DNA of 64,000 nucleotides from Plantago elongata (GCA_036897095.1 JAYMSP010000085.1:25153-89152); one strand, 5' to 3'. Counted from the first letter of the stretch, positions 12,101 to 24,224 are shown. Numbers and translations are program-made. Notes: generated by a model from the sequence alone, not told the origin.

Positions 12101-13202
12101 GTATAAACTGGAATCTTTTGGAGGTCCGTGCGCTAATAAAGTTAAATCACATTCTGAACCGATCTATCTATCTAACTATCCTAGGCTAAGAGAGCAGAGC
12201 TACAAACCCCAATAAATCCACAAATCTATTATTCTCAACTTGTTGTTTTCTAATACCTGCACAAATGTCGCCACATGCTTCGTACAACGCATCAAACTTT
12301 AAATCACTCGCGTATTAATAATGTTTCAGCTCGAGACAATATTCGTTTCTCACACGCTATCATGCGCCTCACGCGTACGGCGCACATTAGCACTCTCTGA
12401 CTCTTCTTCCTCTTCTCTCTCACACACTCTTACACCACCGCCAGGCCTGCACTACCAACGCCGTACCTCACCTGATCAAGTATCCACCAGGACATTCTCC
12501 GCCCCTAACATTTGAAATAAAATTCCATACATGTAATTATTTTCGATAATTTAAGAGTTAGTTCATCCACTAGACTCCGAATACATGTAATTATTTTCGA
12601 TAATTTAAGAGTTAGTTCATCCATTAAACTCCGAATTAATCCATAGTTTCGTCCCAAATTTCAAATCATAAGTCCGGCCTGATGATACGGCTAACGTGCA
12701 CACAGATACAGTAGCTAGCTAGCTAGGACCTCGGAATCTAGGATAACAAACTTTACAAACTAGTAGTATCTCACTAAACACACTATGAGTCTATGACACA
12801 CATTAGCTCTCCCTCTCTCTCTTCCTCTCACGCATAAATGGCATTGCTAGCATTTTAGCAATTTCACACTCCATACCTAGCTAGGATAAACTACTCCTCC
12901 TTGCACAATCTCAACAAAACAAAGGTAATTAAGTAAACCTAGATCTAATTAATCCCAAACGAAGATCAATTGATTGAGCAGCATACCTTTCTGTAAGTGG
13001 TGCCATCTTCTTCAACAATCCATCCAGCTTCGTTACAGAGCGCCTTGAGGACCTCGTTGTTGTCGCAGTGCTTGGGGAGCTTGTAGTTGCCGTACATCCG
13101 AAGTCCGGCGAAGATCTTAGCGGCGATCGCGCGGCGGCGACGCTCGCGGCGCTTGTTGTTCTCGCGCTCCTTCCATGTAGGTAGGCGAGTACCCGACGTC
13201 AT
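9184..13202 (-). CDS. BEH4: BES1/BZR1-family transcription factor (BEH4-like)
   Basis: Exons on the minus strand: 12987-13202 (72 codons) and 9291-10036, with a probable tiny third exon ending at 9184. Exon 1 starts [16 protein letters not shown] and holds the basic non-canonical bHLH DNA-binding domain ([29 protein letters not shown], ending GTTYRK). Exon 2 carries the GSK3/BIN2 target region (many S/T-P pairs), the [17 protein letters not shown] block, the PEST-like 14-3-3 segment and a C-terminal [11 protein letters not shown]-like motif. Family role: brassinosteroid-responsive nuclear factor that binds BRRE/E-box promoters, controlled by BIN2 phosphorylation. Reading through exon 2 ends RTRYYF and a stop at 9278. 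Splicing 9291 to 9187 instead ends the protein at RTR, as in BEH4 proteins. The frame is open upstream of the ATG to 13463, so a longer N-terminal isoform is possible. The start at 13202 matches the family. Confidence 0.92.
10037..12986 (-). other. Large first intron of the BEH4-like gene
   Basis: This 2,950-nt intron has a GTATGC donor and TTTTTGTCAG acceptor and no recognisable coding sequence. It contains a perfect-period 54-bp tandem duplication at 12527-12634 and CT-rich runs near 12400 and 12810. Short ATG frames inside it (for example 10843-11151, 12321-12515) resemble nothing known. Confidence 0.8.
12527..12634. repeat. 54-bp tandem duplication in BEH4 intron
   Basis: Two head-to-tail copies of a 54-bp unit beginning ATACATGTAATTATTTTCG (12527-12580 and 12581-12634) differ at only a few positions (CACTAGACT versus CATTAAACT), so the event is recent. 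Confidence 0.9.
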
Positions 13203-13787
13203 GGAGAAGACGCGGAAGGGTGGGATCGGTGGATCGGACGGAGTATAGGGTTTTGGATGGATCCAATAGTGCGGGGACTGGTGAGTGAATATAGAGGGAT
13301 TGGGTTGAACTGGAGAAGGTGGAGAAAAAGGAAATGGGGTAGAAGACGAAGAGTAGAGTGGAATATAAGGGCTGTTAAAGAGCGTTTTATTACGAGATGG
13401 CCATTGTGGGGTAGTGTGGGGTCGGGGTTTACTACATAAGTCCTGGAAATGCGGGTTTTCCACGTGCTGCTCCTCGTGTTTTCTCCGTTTCCTTTTCTAT
13501 ATTTACGACTCGGTTCGTAATGTGGACTACGATCGGAAATTGATAATTTGAGACTTTATTTTTTTGAGGTGAAAAGGATACTTCGTTACCAAACAGAAGA
13601 AAGGTACACAACGTTCAAGCAAAACAAATACATGACAGACTAATTAGAATGGCCACTCATAAACCCAGGAATATAATTCTGTAATTATATTTAAGACTAA
13701 TAAGAATAAATATATAAATTATAAAACATATTTAATCTAATTATAATTTTAATACTAATCTAACTAGATATTTAAAATATGAAATAC

Positions 13788-15587
13788 TTAGTAGTCTAAC
13801 GTATTTACATAATCTAACACACCCTCACTATCATACAACACATTATGAGCCAAATGATGCGCAACACAGTTTTCCATCTCGCCGAGCATGAGAAAAGCGA
13901 ATTGATTCAAAGCAGCCAAGTCTCTTCCTTGCTTCGTCAATGAAACTCCCAGTGGGCGAGAGATTGAGTTCCGATTTCTGCAGATCATGTATGACAGATT
14001 GACAGACACACAATCTCCTTCTATTATCACTTGGTGCCAACCCTTTCGAACAGTCCACTCAATGGCATCTGTAGCAGTCACTGCTTCCGCAACAGTTGGA
14101 TTTGTTAGCAATCGTACACGACGCCTCTTCCAGCCAACAACTGCTCCCAAAGAGTTACGAGCAACACATCCCAAACCAGCACCTGAATTTGTCTGTGAGA
14201 TAGAAGCATCACAGTTTATTTTGATGAACGGTGGTTCCGGTGGAGGCTGAGATGGAGCAGAATGGGTCTGTGCATCAACAAACAGCAAGAGATAGGCTTC
14301 ACCATTCCGCACATTTTCCATCGGATCCTTTGTTGTTCCTCCATGTAAGATAGAATTGCGATTATTCCACAACGACCAACAGTGGACAACAAACTGTACA
14401 AATCGTTTCTTATCCAACTCCACTTTAACCTGTTGAAACCAATCCCAGATACTTAAACAATCAAATCAAATAGAATGGTGAGATAATCCAGAAACAGCCC
14501 AGAATATTCTAGCAACGCGTATTACGGTCCCCTTCTTTAAGCCAATATTTCTTAGCCCGTTGATTCCACATAATTTCCTCACGCTCCAACAACTCATCCA
14601 ATTCATCACGAACATAATCCATCCGAGCCTTGGTTGCAGCCGTGAAACTCTGTTGCTGCAGACGTTCATATTCTCCTTTAAGCTGACGGATTGAATTAAA
14701 AACATGTGAGAATTCACGGTTACTCCAATAGACTAGCCCAACGCGACACTGATCCAAATTGGACAGCAGATCCAAATCAGCAGACCAATTTTCTATAATA
14801 GCAGGCTGGCAATAATCTGAGCGTAACCACATCGATTCAAACATAAAACGTTTATGAAGCTTATACACATTAATCGATGGACCATATGTTTGAACCAACA
14901 CTGCATCATGAACTGACCTACGAGTAATGATATTACGAACCCAAGCCAAAGGGAACAAGTCAACCCAGGTATGATTTGCCATATCACGAGCTAATCTGAT
15001 CTGAGTATTTCGTGGATGTTCCCGACGATTATTCCATGTGAATGTATAGCATGTATATCCCAAGTCGACAAGATCAGATTCTGCCAGAGCTTCTCGAAAA
15101 GCAAGAAGGCGCCATTCAGGTGTTTGAGGCCCTCCCTTCTTCTCCGAGTGATGCAAAATTTCGTTGAAATCTCCGGAGATCATCCACTCCCTACACGACT
15201 GCTTCCCAAGATACTTGAGGAGATTCCAAGTATTTCTCCTCCTACTCGTCTCAGGCTCACCATAGAACCCAGTGTAACGCCAAATATGAGATGAATCTCT
15301 GAGTTGAACGTTCGCATCAATATGATGTTTCGAATAACTAAGAACCGATACTGACACACTTTTATAGTTTTATCCCACAACAAAGCAAGACCTCCAGATA
15401 AACCAATTGAAGGCACACAAATTCCAAATAAATTAAACTTTTCCTTTAACCTATTAATCCCACGGTCCCCCATTCGGGTTTCCATTAGAAAAATAAGTTG
15501 AGACTTATGATCCCTGAGAAGTTCTCCCAGTACACGAACTGTCCGAAGGCGCCCCAATCCTTGACAGTTCCAGCTCAAGCAACTCAT
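13788..15587 (-). pseudogene. LINE ORF2 remnant: endonuclease plus RNase H, no RT
   Basis: The endonuclease (exonuclease-endonuclease-phosphatase fold) begins at 15587 with MSCLSWNCQGLG and continues LIFLMETR, ISGDFNEIL and the W/YTFTWNN region. It breaks frame near 15360, where an extra GT in GTGTGTC shifts the reading frame, and continues to about 14509 with KYWLKEGDRNTR. In intact elements the RT domain (about 2.5 kb with the FADD motif) follows directly. Here, after about 85 bp, the frame at 14423-13788 is already the C-terminal RNase H domain (FIKINCDASIS..., EAVTATDAIEW, VIIEGDC...). The RT is therefore deleted and the copy is dead. Family role: nicking and priming insertion, RNA removal after cDNA synthesis. 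Confidence 0.88.
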
Positions 15588-15732
15588 TAATCTAGGCGGA
15601 GTTGCTTAGCAATCTCCGCCTCTGGTACAGATGGTAAATTTTCCTTATCTCCACAAACAATCATAGTACAGTTCTCATTAGCCAACTCTAAATTCTTTCC
15701 AAACCCACTGCTTTTTGGAAGTCCCATATTAA

Positions 15733-17114
15733 TCATTTTTCTGTTAACAGAGCCAACATGCCGTCCGCTCTTCTTAAAACCTGCTTTCCATGCCCGTCAC
15801 TCAAAGTGGTGTGTAATATGTCCTTGATCGGCCTCTTCAGTAACTTTTTAGATGAAGCATTAAAATTAATTTGTTCAGCCTGACGAAGATCACTCATGAT
15901 GTTAATCGAAATATCATAAAGCTCATTACGTACCCCATGATCACTTCCTGCATTAATCTGTTCAATGGACATAAGATCTTTTACATTCAAAATACACGAC
16001 TCAGAACTCCTTCCTGCATCTCCAAATAAGGTGTGGAAGTTACATAACTCCCCCATTGCCACATCAGTAGTAGCAAAAGTAACTTCCTTTTCTATCAAAA
16101 CTATTTTGACTTTTCCCAACTGCCGAATAACTGCTTCCTTGGACCTATCAACATTTCTAGAACCACCGCTATCGCCGGAAAAGTGGGATTTCAGAGAGGA
16201 GTTCGAACCAACTTTAGGTCCCAAATTTTCCATGGACTCAGTGAACGTGCAGTAGTATTAGAATTCACATTCCCCCGTTTATGCATATTCCAATCGCAAT
16301 CAGATCTTCTAGGAACAATTAAAGCACTGCAATTGACAACCTTAGCCTGTTGATTAACATTCATCGCACACAACCAATCTCCATCATTGAGTTTCTCATT
16401 AGAAATTTCCCCCGTCTCTGAAGCAATTTCCATTCCCAAAGCACAATCACGAACAAGATGTCCCAACATTCCACAATAATAGCAAAATTTTGGGAGACGT
16501 TCATATGCCAACTTAACACGAAGAACTTGATTGTTTGCCCCTGGTAATTGAACAATTCTCCTGATTGGTTTCGTGATATCAATACAGGCCCTGAAACGTA
16601 CTGCAGAACCAGCCGAGTCTCCCGGTTTTGTCGTATCCATAGAAACAAATGTTCCAATACTATTTCCCAGCAATTCTGCCATCCAAAGACTGCGAAGATT
16701 GAACGGTACTCCCGTAGCATGAACATTAAAATCACACACATCAACATTGACTCCAAACAGATTTTGATCCTGAGAAATAGGACGAAGAACAACTAAATTC
16801 TTCTCAAAGGCCCATGGTCCCATCCGCAACACCTTACGCTTATCGAAAATGTGATCAAACTGAACCAAAACACGTTCGTCACCATTTTTTTGAAACTTAA
16901 CCCCACTGATCAAATTCCAACCACTACGAAGAGAACGTTCCAGAGAGTCCATATGAACAGATTTACAACTGAGAATGCGCCCTACCAGAAACAAATTATA
17001 ATCAACTGTGGAAGAACCCCAAAAATCCGTTGGAATCTCAACTCTTTGTTCTTCCGAATCAGTTAACTTAAGTTTCATTCCCAAGTCATCAACAACACTA
17101 TCCATACCATCCAA
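15733..17114 (-). pseudogene. LINE ORF1 (DUF4283 / CCHC zinc knuckle), frameshifted
   Basis: The first 307 codons from 17114 contain a DUF4283 RNA-binding-like domain (LVGRILSCKSV..., RVLVQFDH, MGPWAFEKNLVVL) followed by a zf-CCHC_4 knuckle, CYYCGMLGHLVRDC. The frame stops at 16191 and the coding sense resumes one frame over (MENLGPKVG..., 16233-15733), which marks a single frameshift near 16230. ORF1 proteins of plant L1 elements bind the element RNA. The break plus the damaged ORF2 make this copy non-autonomous. Confidence 0.85.
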
Positions 17115-18369
17115 AGAAAAGAGAGATTGTCGAGAGAACTATGAGACAAGTAAATCACTGAATTACCGAAACAAACATGTGCAAACACAACAAAGAAAGA
17201 AAAACAGACACTCCAAACACCAGAGATGCAAGGGCGGTTATAAAAGAAGGCCACAAAAGTAAACTGATAATGCTAATAGCAATACGGATTAATACTTGTT
17301 TTTTAATTTAAAAAAAAAAAGGCAAAGAGACTAAACATAAATAAAGCGGCAGAAAGTGAATCGCAGCCATTTACGATGTACACTCGGAAATTTCATGGTG
17401 GATCTCACAATTCACTCGGAAATATGGGGAGTGACTCACCGGCTCATAAGGTAAACGGATCAATGATGCTTTCAATGAGAAAGATGAACAAACAATGGAA
17501 GAAACGGAAATCTCAATGGTAGAGGAAAGAGCCCTCACAGAGAGAGATTAAATTAATTTTTTGATACCTTTCTCGATATTTGAGACTTGAGGATACTTTT
17601 TCCTCATACTTATGTTTACTCTGCTATAAAATTTAATAGAAAAGTAAAATCGCGTATAAAATATGGTGATAAAATTGAAATAATATGATGATAATTAATA
17701 AAGTACTTATGAAGATGAAGAATTTTCATTTAAGAAATTAAAAAGTGAGGTTGATACAGATTAAAATGAGAAATATAATATTGAGACTCGACTAAAGAAA
17801 TTATTTGAAATGGAAGGATTTCAATGTATCATATACTTTATTCGATCAAATAGGATTTTCATTTCTTTTCACTTTTCCTTATTTTTATTCGATTACGAAT
17901 TGCTCTTGAATTATACAATAATTTTTTTAATAAATTAGTATTATGGAAGCAAAATGATCATACATATCAATACGGAAGGAAGTACTATTTAATAACATAC
18001 ATCGAAGTGTTTGACACTAGACTTCGACTCATAACTCAACTTGAGTTGAAATTTAGAGTTGGAGAATAGTAACTCAATAAACATCATTTTTTTAAAGTTT
18101 TTTATTGATATTAATTGTGAATTTCGGTAGAGTTTAGTATTATATTTTGAGTTTTCAATGTTGATGAATAGTAACTTAAATAAGTAATATGTTGTAGAGT
18201 GAAAAGCATATGAAATATACCTGTAGACTTCACTTCGAGTCGATAATTAAACACGTGGATTGTACGTTATTATTCCTCTCAACCCAAAGATTAATTGGTG
18301 AGTGTCTTTTTTATTTCTCACTATTATTTGCTTGTGCGACTAATTCAGTTTAGCATTTGTCGAACTCTG

Positions 18370-18503
18370 TTTTCGAGACCGACTTTTCTATGGGTGTTTA
18401 CATCCACAAGGACTCTCTCATCGGTGTCTTTTACACCTACAAGGCTCGAGCCCGATACCTTAATCAAATGAACTCAAATCCCTAACCACTCGAACTAACA
18501 ACC
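18370..18503 (-). repeat. tRNA-derived SINE-like fragment
   Basis: On the minus strand there is an A-box-like AGTTCGAGTGGTTAG and, about 40 nt on, a B-box-like GGGCTCGAGCC, followed by a tail rich in short repeats (GGTGTAAAAGACACC). This is the arrangement of a plant tRNA-derived SINE. There is no target duplication I can defend, and it differs from the SINE at 19944. Confidence 0.4.
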
Positions 18504-19594
18504 TTTTGTGCTCAGAGAGTATTTTGAAACAATATAATAAGCCTCAGAGTGGGACAAGAAAGTGTCATTTCACTTGTAAAATTGGTATTTCGCTTGCATT
18601 TCAATTTTGCAAATTGTTTAACGTTTATTCTATATTCTATAGCAACCGCATACTAAGAAACGTTATTCTCATGTTAAAGTGTCATTCGACTTCTTAAAGT
18701 GTCATTTCATATTTGCAAGCGCTTCTTATATTCTCAAACAACCTGCAACTAGGAAATGATATTTCAATCTTTCTCCGCTCACAAACTCATGCCACGCGCA
18801 ACACTCCTTCACCCATCTCATTTGTTGTTTCTACATGAACCGTTTTGTGTGTTCGGACCACACTCCGGCTCACATACACCTTATTACGACTATAGAAATT
18901 TGAGTGCATGTATTTACGACTCGATTAGATTATTCAATTTCACAACCCCGATTATTATAAGAATCATCCAATTCACTTTGTTCACTATTGAGCTGGAATG
19001 CAGGTTGTCTCAATGCTATATCTCGCTATATTAAAAGTCAGTCGCCACAAGAACATACTACTAGATCTATTTCTCCATCAGACATTTCAAAAGACATATT
19101 TAATGTGCATTAATCTTTCTACTAAATCGATAAGAATATGTTAAATGCATTACTTTATTAAATTAATAAATATATTTATATTTCTAATCTGAATTTACTT
19201 GTTAAATTGTTGTTTTTAAATTAAATTATAATTCTACGCCACTAATTTGTATCCTTCATAGTATTCACATAAAGCTTAAGTATTTATCCCACTGTATCCT
19301 ATTGTGTTAGGCGTCACATATCAAGTCTTACATCTGCATTAGTCTTATTAACAATATTGTAATCAAGAAGTCGAATCTAGGCCATTGTCTTATTTTTGTT
19401 AGTGCAGTTCACAAAAGTAAGAGTATGTATTACGTTATTTAGATAATTTATCTAAATTTATATAATATTATTAAAAAAAATTGTGATGTTATTAATCCAA
19501 ACATTTATATTTCTAATATTAACTTATTTCATTGACAACACATGATTAATAACATGAATTATTTTATTATAGATAAGTTATCTACAGTATAAAA

Positions 19595-19765
19595 ACTTAT
19601 GAAAGTTCAAGTTTTTGTGAGAGACTAGAGAGTACTGCAATACTGTATACTAATTGTGCATCGTTGTGTTTTTGTAAAGTGTGTATTATTGTATACTAAT
19701 TATGCGCTTGTATCTTTTTGTGTAGAACTCTCAAAACTTTTCGGATCCTTAGAAGAGCTTATCTA
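19595..19765 (+). repeat. Dispersed MITE-like repeat (copy 1)
   Basis: About 150 bp here is clearly related to the minus strand of 55480-55625. Shared blocks in order are ACTTATGAA, CAAGTTTTTGTGAGAG, GTATACTAATTGTGCA, TTGTAAA, GTGTATT, TTTTGTGTAG and TTTCGGA. The ends are weakly inverted (AAGTTTTTGTGAGAG against AAAGTTTTGAGAGTTC), so a small MITE is likely. The superfamily is unknown. Confidence 0.65.
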
Positions 19766-19943
19766 TCTACAATGACTAGATTATTACGAGACTTTTTGAA
19801 AATGGAGCGAGGCTCATGAGAGACAGACTCATACAAAAATTGTCCGAGACCGTATATTGTAAGACTCTGCAATTAAATTAATATTGTGCACTGATATATA
19901 TTAATTCCCGTTTAGTATGGGCCATAACAGTTTACTATTTTTT

Positions 19944-20049
19944 GACAACGAAGCGCAACTCAGTTGGTAAGTTGTTTTCCCTCCAATCAATAGGTCGGGA
20001 TTCGAGCCATCTTTACCGTTTAAAAAGTAAAAAATAAAAAATAAAAAAT
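19944..20049 (+). mobile_element. Short tRNA-derived SINE
   Basis: The element begins GACAACGAAGCGCAACTCAG, includes an A box (CAACTCAGTTGGTAAG) and B box (GGTCGGGATTCGAGCC), and ends in an A-rich tail (AAAAAATAAAAAATAAAAAA). It is the same family as the minus-strand copy at 62801-62890, with which it shares the start, both boxes and the TTTAA-A tail junction. It is too diverged in the acceptor and anticodon parts to be a tRNA gene. Confidence 0.75.
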
Positions 20050-20280
20050 CCCATTTAATCATGTCAATTCAAGTTATAATCCAAAGCGTCCCTAACAAAT
20101 CCGGATTGTTTTATGGGGTTGCGAAACTCGAAACCAAGTCCAACTAATCGTCCCAACAGTTTTTGGACCCTACTACAACTGGGCTGGAACATGACCTCTG
20201 GTACATCTCTGTAATGGATTGGATCATTACTATCATACATTCATACTATTAATAGATCTCGTCAACTCCAAAATACCTTA

Positions 20281-23200
20281 AACCACCATTTCCCAAATCT
20301 CACTGAGAGAGATCATCGCAGATCTGCAAAGTAAGTTTTCTAACCTAGATCACTTTTCAATTTCATCGATTCAAACGCATATTCTTATTAATCCAAATTC
20401 CAATTCCCCATTTGTTTATCTATTAAATGTGTAAATTACTCGATTCAGCTTATTCAGTTTAGGTTTATGATCGTGAGATCTAGTATATCTTTTCCAGATT
20501 GTTTGAATCCTGTTGATTATAAATTGGTTAGGTTGATTTTGATTGATCAATGAGCTGATATGAGATATGATTTTTGTATTTGCAAGGTTTATTCCGTATT
20601 TTTATTGCATGCAATTGTAAATCTAGTGTTTATTTCTGCCGATCCATGCTTTCTGAGTTTCTGTAGCTGATTCCGATGCTATTGATGTAATTTATGAGTC
20701 TTAACGTGGTCCTTGTGTATATTAACCACTGGTATAAGTTTGATGTTACTGATTATTCGCTAGAGGATTCTGCATGTGTTGTTATAAAAAACAAATCGGA
20801 CTATCGGAGAGAGTGTTGAAATTGATGTAATATGGTGCTGTGTGCAGACTTGAGAAGTAATTAAATTGCGAAAAAATGGGAGGAGGATTCAGGGTTCTCC
20901 ATCTGGTCAAACCGTTCCTTTCTTTTCTGCCGGAAGTCCAGAATGCTGATAGGAAGATTCCCTTTAGAGAGAAAGTCATCTACACTGTGATTTCTCTGTT
21001 CATCTTTCTGGTATGCAGCCAGCTTCCGTTGTATGGGATTCACTCCACGACTGGGGCGGATCCTTTCTACTGGATGCGTGTCATTCTTGCCTCGAACCGT
21101 GGTACTGTCATGGAGTTGGGTATTACGCCAATTGTTACGTCTGGACTGGTGATGCAACTTCTGGCTGGATCGAAGATTATTGAAGTTGACAACAATGTCC
21201 GTGAAGATCGTGCTCTTTTGTAAGTGATGTGTACTGCCTTGTAGTTGAATGGATTTGTGTTTCCCTGTAGCATTACACATGGAGTGAAACTCTAAATCTT
21301 TCCCGTGGATGGTTTAGTCAACATTTAGAATGAGAAAAATTGTGTTGCTGTGCTATAGATATTGCTTGTGAAATTTTATTATCTTGACTGCCAGCATCTT
21401 TCTGGCCTTTTATGGTATTTCTCTTCTTATTTTGCAAGTATATTTTTCTGATGAATTTCATTGCTCCGTTTACTAGAAATGGTGCTCAGAAGCTGCTGGG
21501 TATCTTTATTGCGATTGGTGAAGCTGTCGCTTATGTCCTCTCAGGAATGTATGGAAGTGTTGCTCAGCTTGGTGCTGGGAATGCGGTTCTGATCATTCTT
21601 CAACTGATCTTTGCGGGTATTATAGTGATATGCTTGGATGAGCTTCTCCAGAAGGGCTATGGTCTTGGTTCTGGAATCTCCTTGTTCATTGCTACCAACA
21701 TATGGTAACTAGTGAAGATCATTTCTTTTAGATGGGATGTTTGAAGTCAGTTGTTTCACCTGTTTAATATTAACGTTGTTGTTTGCAGTGAAAGTATCAT
21801 CTGGAAAGCATTCAGCCCTACAACTATCAATAGCGGCCGTGGTGCTGAATTTGAAGGTGCTGTCATTGCATTGTTTCATTTGCTTATAACCAGAACAGAT
21901 AAAGTCCGTGCACTCCGAGAAGCATTTTATCGCCAGAATCTTCCCAATGTGACCAATCTGTTTGCAACAGTTTTAATCTTCCTTATTGTGATCTACTTCC
22001 AAGGTTTCCGTGTAGTGTTGCCTGTGCGATCTAAGAATGCTCGTGGGCAACAAGGCTCTTACCCGATCAAGCTGTTCTATACCTCAAACATGCCAATTAT
22101 TCTTCAATCTGCACTTGTGTCCAATCTCTACTTTATTTCTCAGGTACCGGTCAAGTTTCTATTATCTTGCACCTGTATATCTCTTTAACTTATTTTCATT
22201 CTAAACTATATTGTATATTACTTATGTGACAACTCTGGTCATTTTCTTACAGCTTTTGTACAAGAAATTTGGTGGAAATTTCTTGGTGAATTTGTTGGGC
22301 ATATGGAAGGAATCTGAGTACTCAGGTCAATCAGTCCCTGTTGGTGGCCTTGCTTACTATGTCACTGCTCCATCAAGGTAAAAACATGAATAATCAGCTC
22401 TGAATGTCTTTGTTGGCATTGGAACTCAGTCCAGTATTTTCTGCTCATAACTAATTAAAAAATGGATTAACACTTTTACTTAAGTTTCGTACTATTAATT
22501 TGGATGGAAGTCGATTGAAATAGGATTTCTTTACTTTTGACCCTTGTATAATCTGTTGATCGCCTTTTCTTTTTCTTTACATTAATCTTTCAGCTTAGCA
22601 GACATTGCGGCAAACCCTTTTCATGCTCTATTCTACGTAGTGTTTATGCTGTCAGCATGTGCCCTGTTCTCAAAGACTTGGATTGAAGTTTCTGGATCTT
22701 CAGCCAGAGATGTTGCCAAGCAACTCAAGGTAAGATGAGAAATAAACTTCAAACTATAATTTTCATAAGTACGAGTTTGCTTATTAACTGCAGAAGCATG
22801 AGAACTACAGTGTGTTGAGTAACCTAGTCCAACTGCCTGATTGGGACACTGTATTCAGTTCATGCTTCATTGTTCATACTATCATCTACTTCCAATCCAA
22901 TATGTTAACTGCTTGAGTTCTATTTTCCTTATATGAGACTCCTTTTACTGTTTCTTAACTTGCTTGGACCAATCAAAGTAACCTTGCCTGCAAAATTTAT
23001 TCTCTAGCCTTTATAATGCTTCAACTTGAAGACAAAAGACTCTTGAAAACTTGATGGTCAGAACTCAGAAGATATTTTTGGTCCAAATTCTTAGTTTTTT
23101 TGGATGCACTTGTGAGTTACCTTTGGCCTATGTTTCGAAGATTTACATTTTTAAAAAAAATCCAGTATAACAAGCAAAAGATACACTGTGAGGGAACTTG

Positions 23201-23650
23201 GTTATATAGTCATTGTGTTATATTGATACATCATATCACTCTATTCATGTTTATTTTTGCATTTTCTGAATTATTTCATTCCATTCGTTAAGGTGAGTTC
23301 TTAATCTTCTGTTATGTTTAGCATTGAATTAGTCAAACTAATTACACAATTAGTGTGTCATGTTGCAATAATAAATGTGGTCTTGACATGGATGAACTGT
23401 TATTTCACAGGAGCAACAAATGGTCATGCCAGGGCATAGGGATTCGAATCTCCAGAAGGAACTTAACCGTTACATACCAACTGCAGCTGCTTTTGGAGGG
23501 ATGTGCATAGGTGCACTAACTGTCTTGGCAGATCTGATGGGTGCCATCGGTTCAGGAACTGGAATTCTCCTTGCTGTCACCATTATCTATCAGTACTTTG
23601 AGACCTTCGAGAAGGAGAAAGCAAGCGAACTTGGTTTCTTTGGATTTTAA
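20281..23650 (+). CDS. SEC61A: Sec61 translocon alpha subunit, copy A
   Basis: Coding exons: 20876-21219, 21477-21704, 21789-22143, 22253-22377, 22594-22729, 23411-23650. They total 1,428 nt, or 475 aa. A 5' UTR intron runs from 20331 (CTGCAAA|GTAAGT) to 20847 (TGTGCAG). The protein is the pore-forming ER membrane channel subunit (SecY family) for co-translational import. It has [14 protein letters not shown] at the N terminus, the plug/TM2 segment around [16 protein letters not shown], the [17 protein letters not shown] block, the long cytosolic ribosome-binding loop [18 protein letters not shown], and [14 protein letters not shown] near the C terminus. About 10 membrane helices are expected. 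All splice phases fit and nothing is truncated. It has a near-identical paralogue on the same strand at 41850-44403. Confidence 0.97.
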
Positions 23651-24224
23651 GACTAGCATTTAAAATGTTGTGCCCATAATTAAATGGTAACTTTTTTTAT
23701 GGGGCTGAGGAGTAGAAACGGAGACTGTATATACTGTATAACATCGTTTCACAGTAAAGACAGGAGTCGAATTTTGTATTATGCTTGTGAATGGCAGATG
23801 CTCAATCACACAACGCAATTTCTTTCTTTCTCCTCTGAGTTGTGAAACTTCAGTCCAGTAGACCAAGATCATTAATTTCGGGGAAATTAATTTTTATACC
23901 TTACTAGTGTTTTATACTTTATCGTGGTGACAGTACACCTTGGTAATTTCGAAAACTTCCCAGTATGGATCAAAGTCGGGGTCAATGTCCAATTTTCCCT
24001 GGATGTTGTAAAGCTCTGTAATTTCAATTACAGTTAGGAGCAATTCAAGGTGGTTGGAGTGCTTGGACAATAATAGCAGAACAATAAGAAACTTTACAAT
24101 TTTCATTTTGTAACAACAATATGGACAAGCTGCCTATAACTAGCTTAATAAGGGAAGAAAGGACTAAACAGAAAAAAGGCTACTAAATTTGATGATTATG
24201 TCACCCTCTTTTTGTCTTTGTGGA
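23651..24224. other. Convergent 3' spacer
   Basis: This 574-bp region lies between the stop of SEC61 alpha copy A and the stop of the minus-strand OVATE gene. It should contain both 3' UTRs and shows no ORF of interest. Confidence 0.7.

Larger units (their letters stand above)
13557..17577 (-). mobile_element. L1-type LINE, 5'-complete but RT-deleted
   Basis: This 4.0-kb non-LTR retrotransposon lies on the minus strand. It is bounded by the 11-bp direct repeat ATTTGAGACTT at 13546-13556 and 17578-17588. On the element strand it starts with a CT-rich 5' UTR (near 17530, CTCTCTCTGTGAGGGC) and ends in an A-rich tail (AAAAAAATA) directly against the left target duplication, the expected architecture of target-primed insertion. 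ORF1 (DUF4283 and CCHC knuckle), the ORF2 endonuclease and the RNase H domain are present. The reverse transcriptase is missing. Confidence 0.88.
17589..20280. other. Intergenic with SINE/MITE-like repeats
   Basis: AT-rich spacer with no gene. It contains a tRNA-like repeat near 18370-18503, a roughly 150-bp dispersed repeat at 19595-19765 and a short SINE at 19944-20049, each listed separately. The promoter of SEC61 alpha copy A should lie at the right end. Confidence 0.6.

Noticed and set aside
18370-20049. tRNA genes suggested by A- and B-box matches
   Set aside because: The acceptor and anticodon stems do not pair, and A-rich tails follow, so these are SINE-type repeats.
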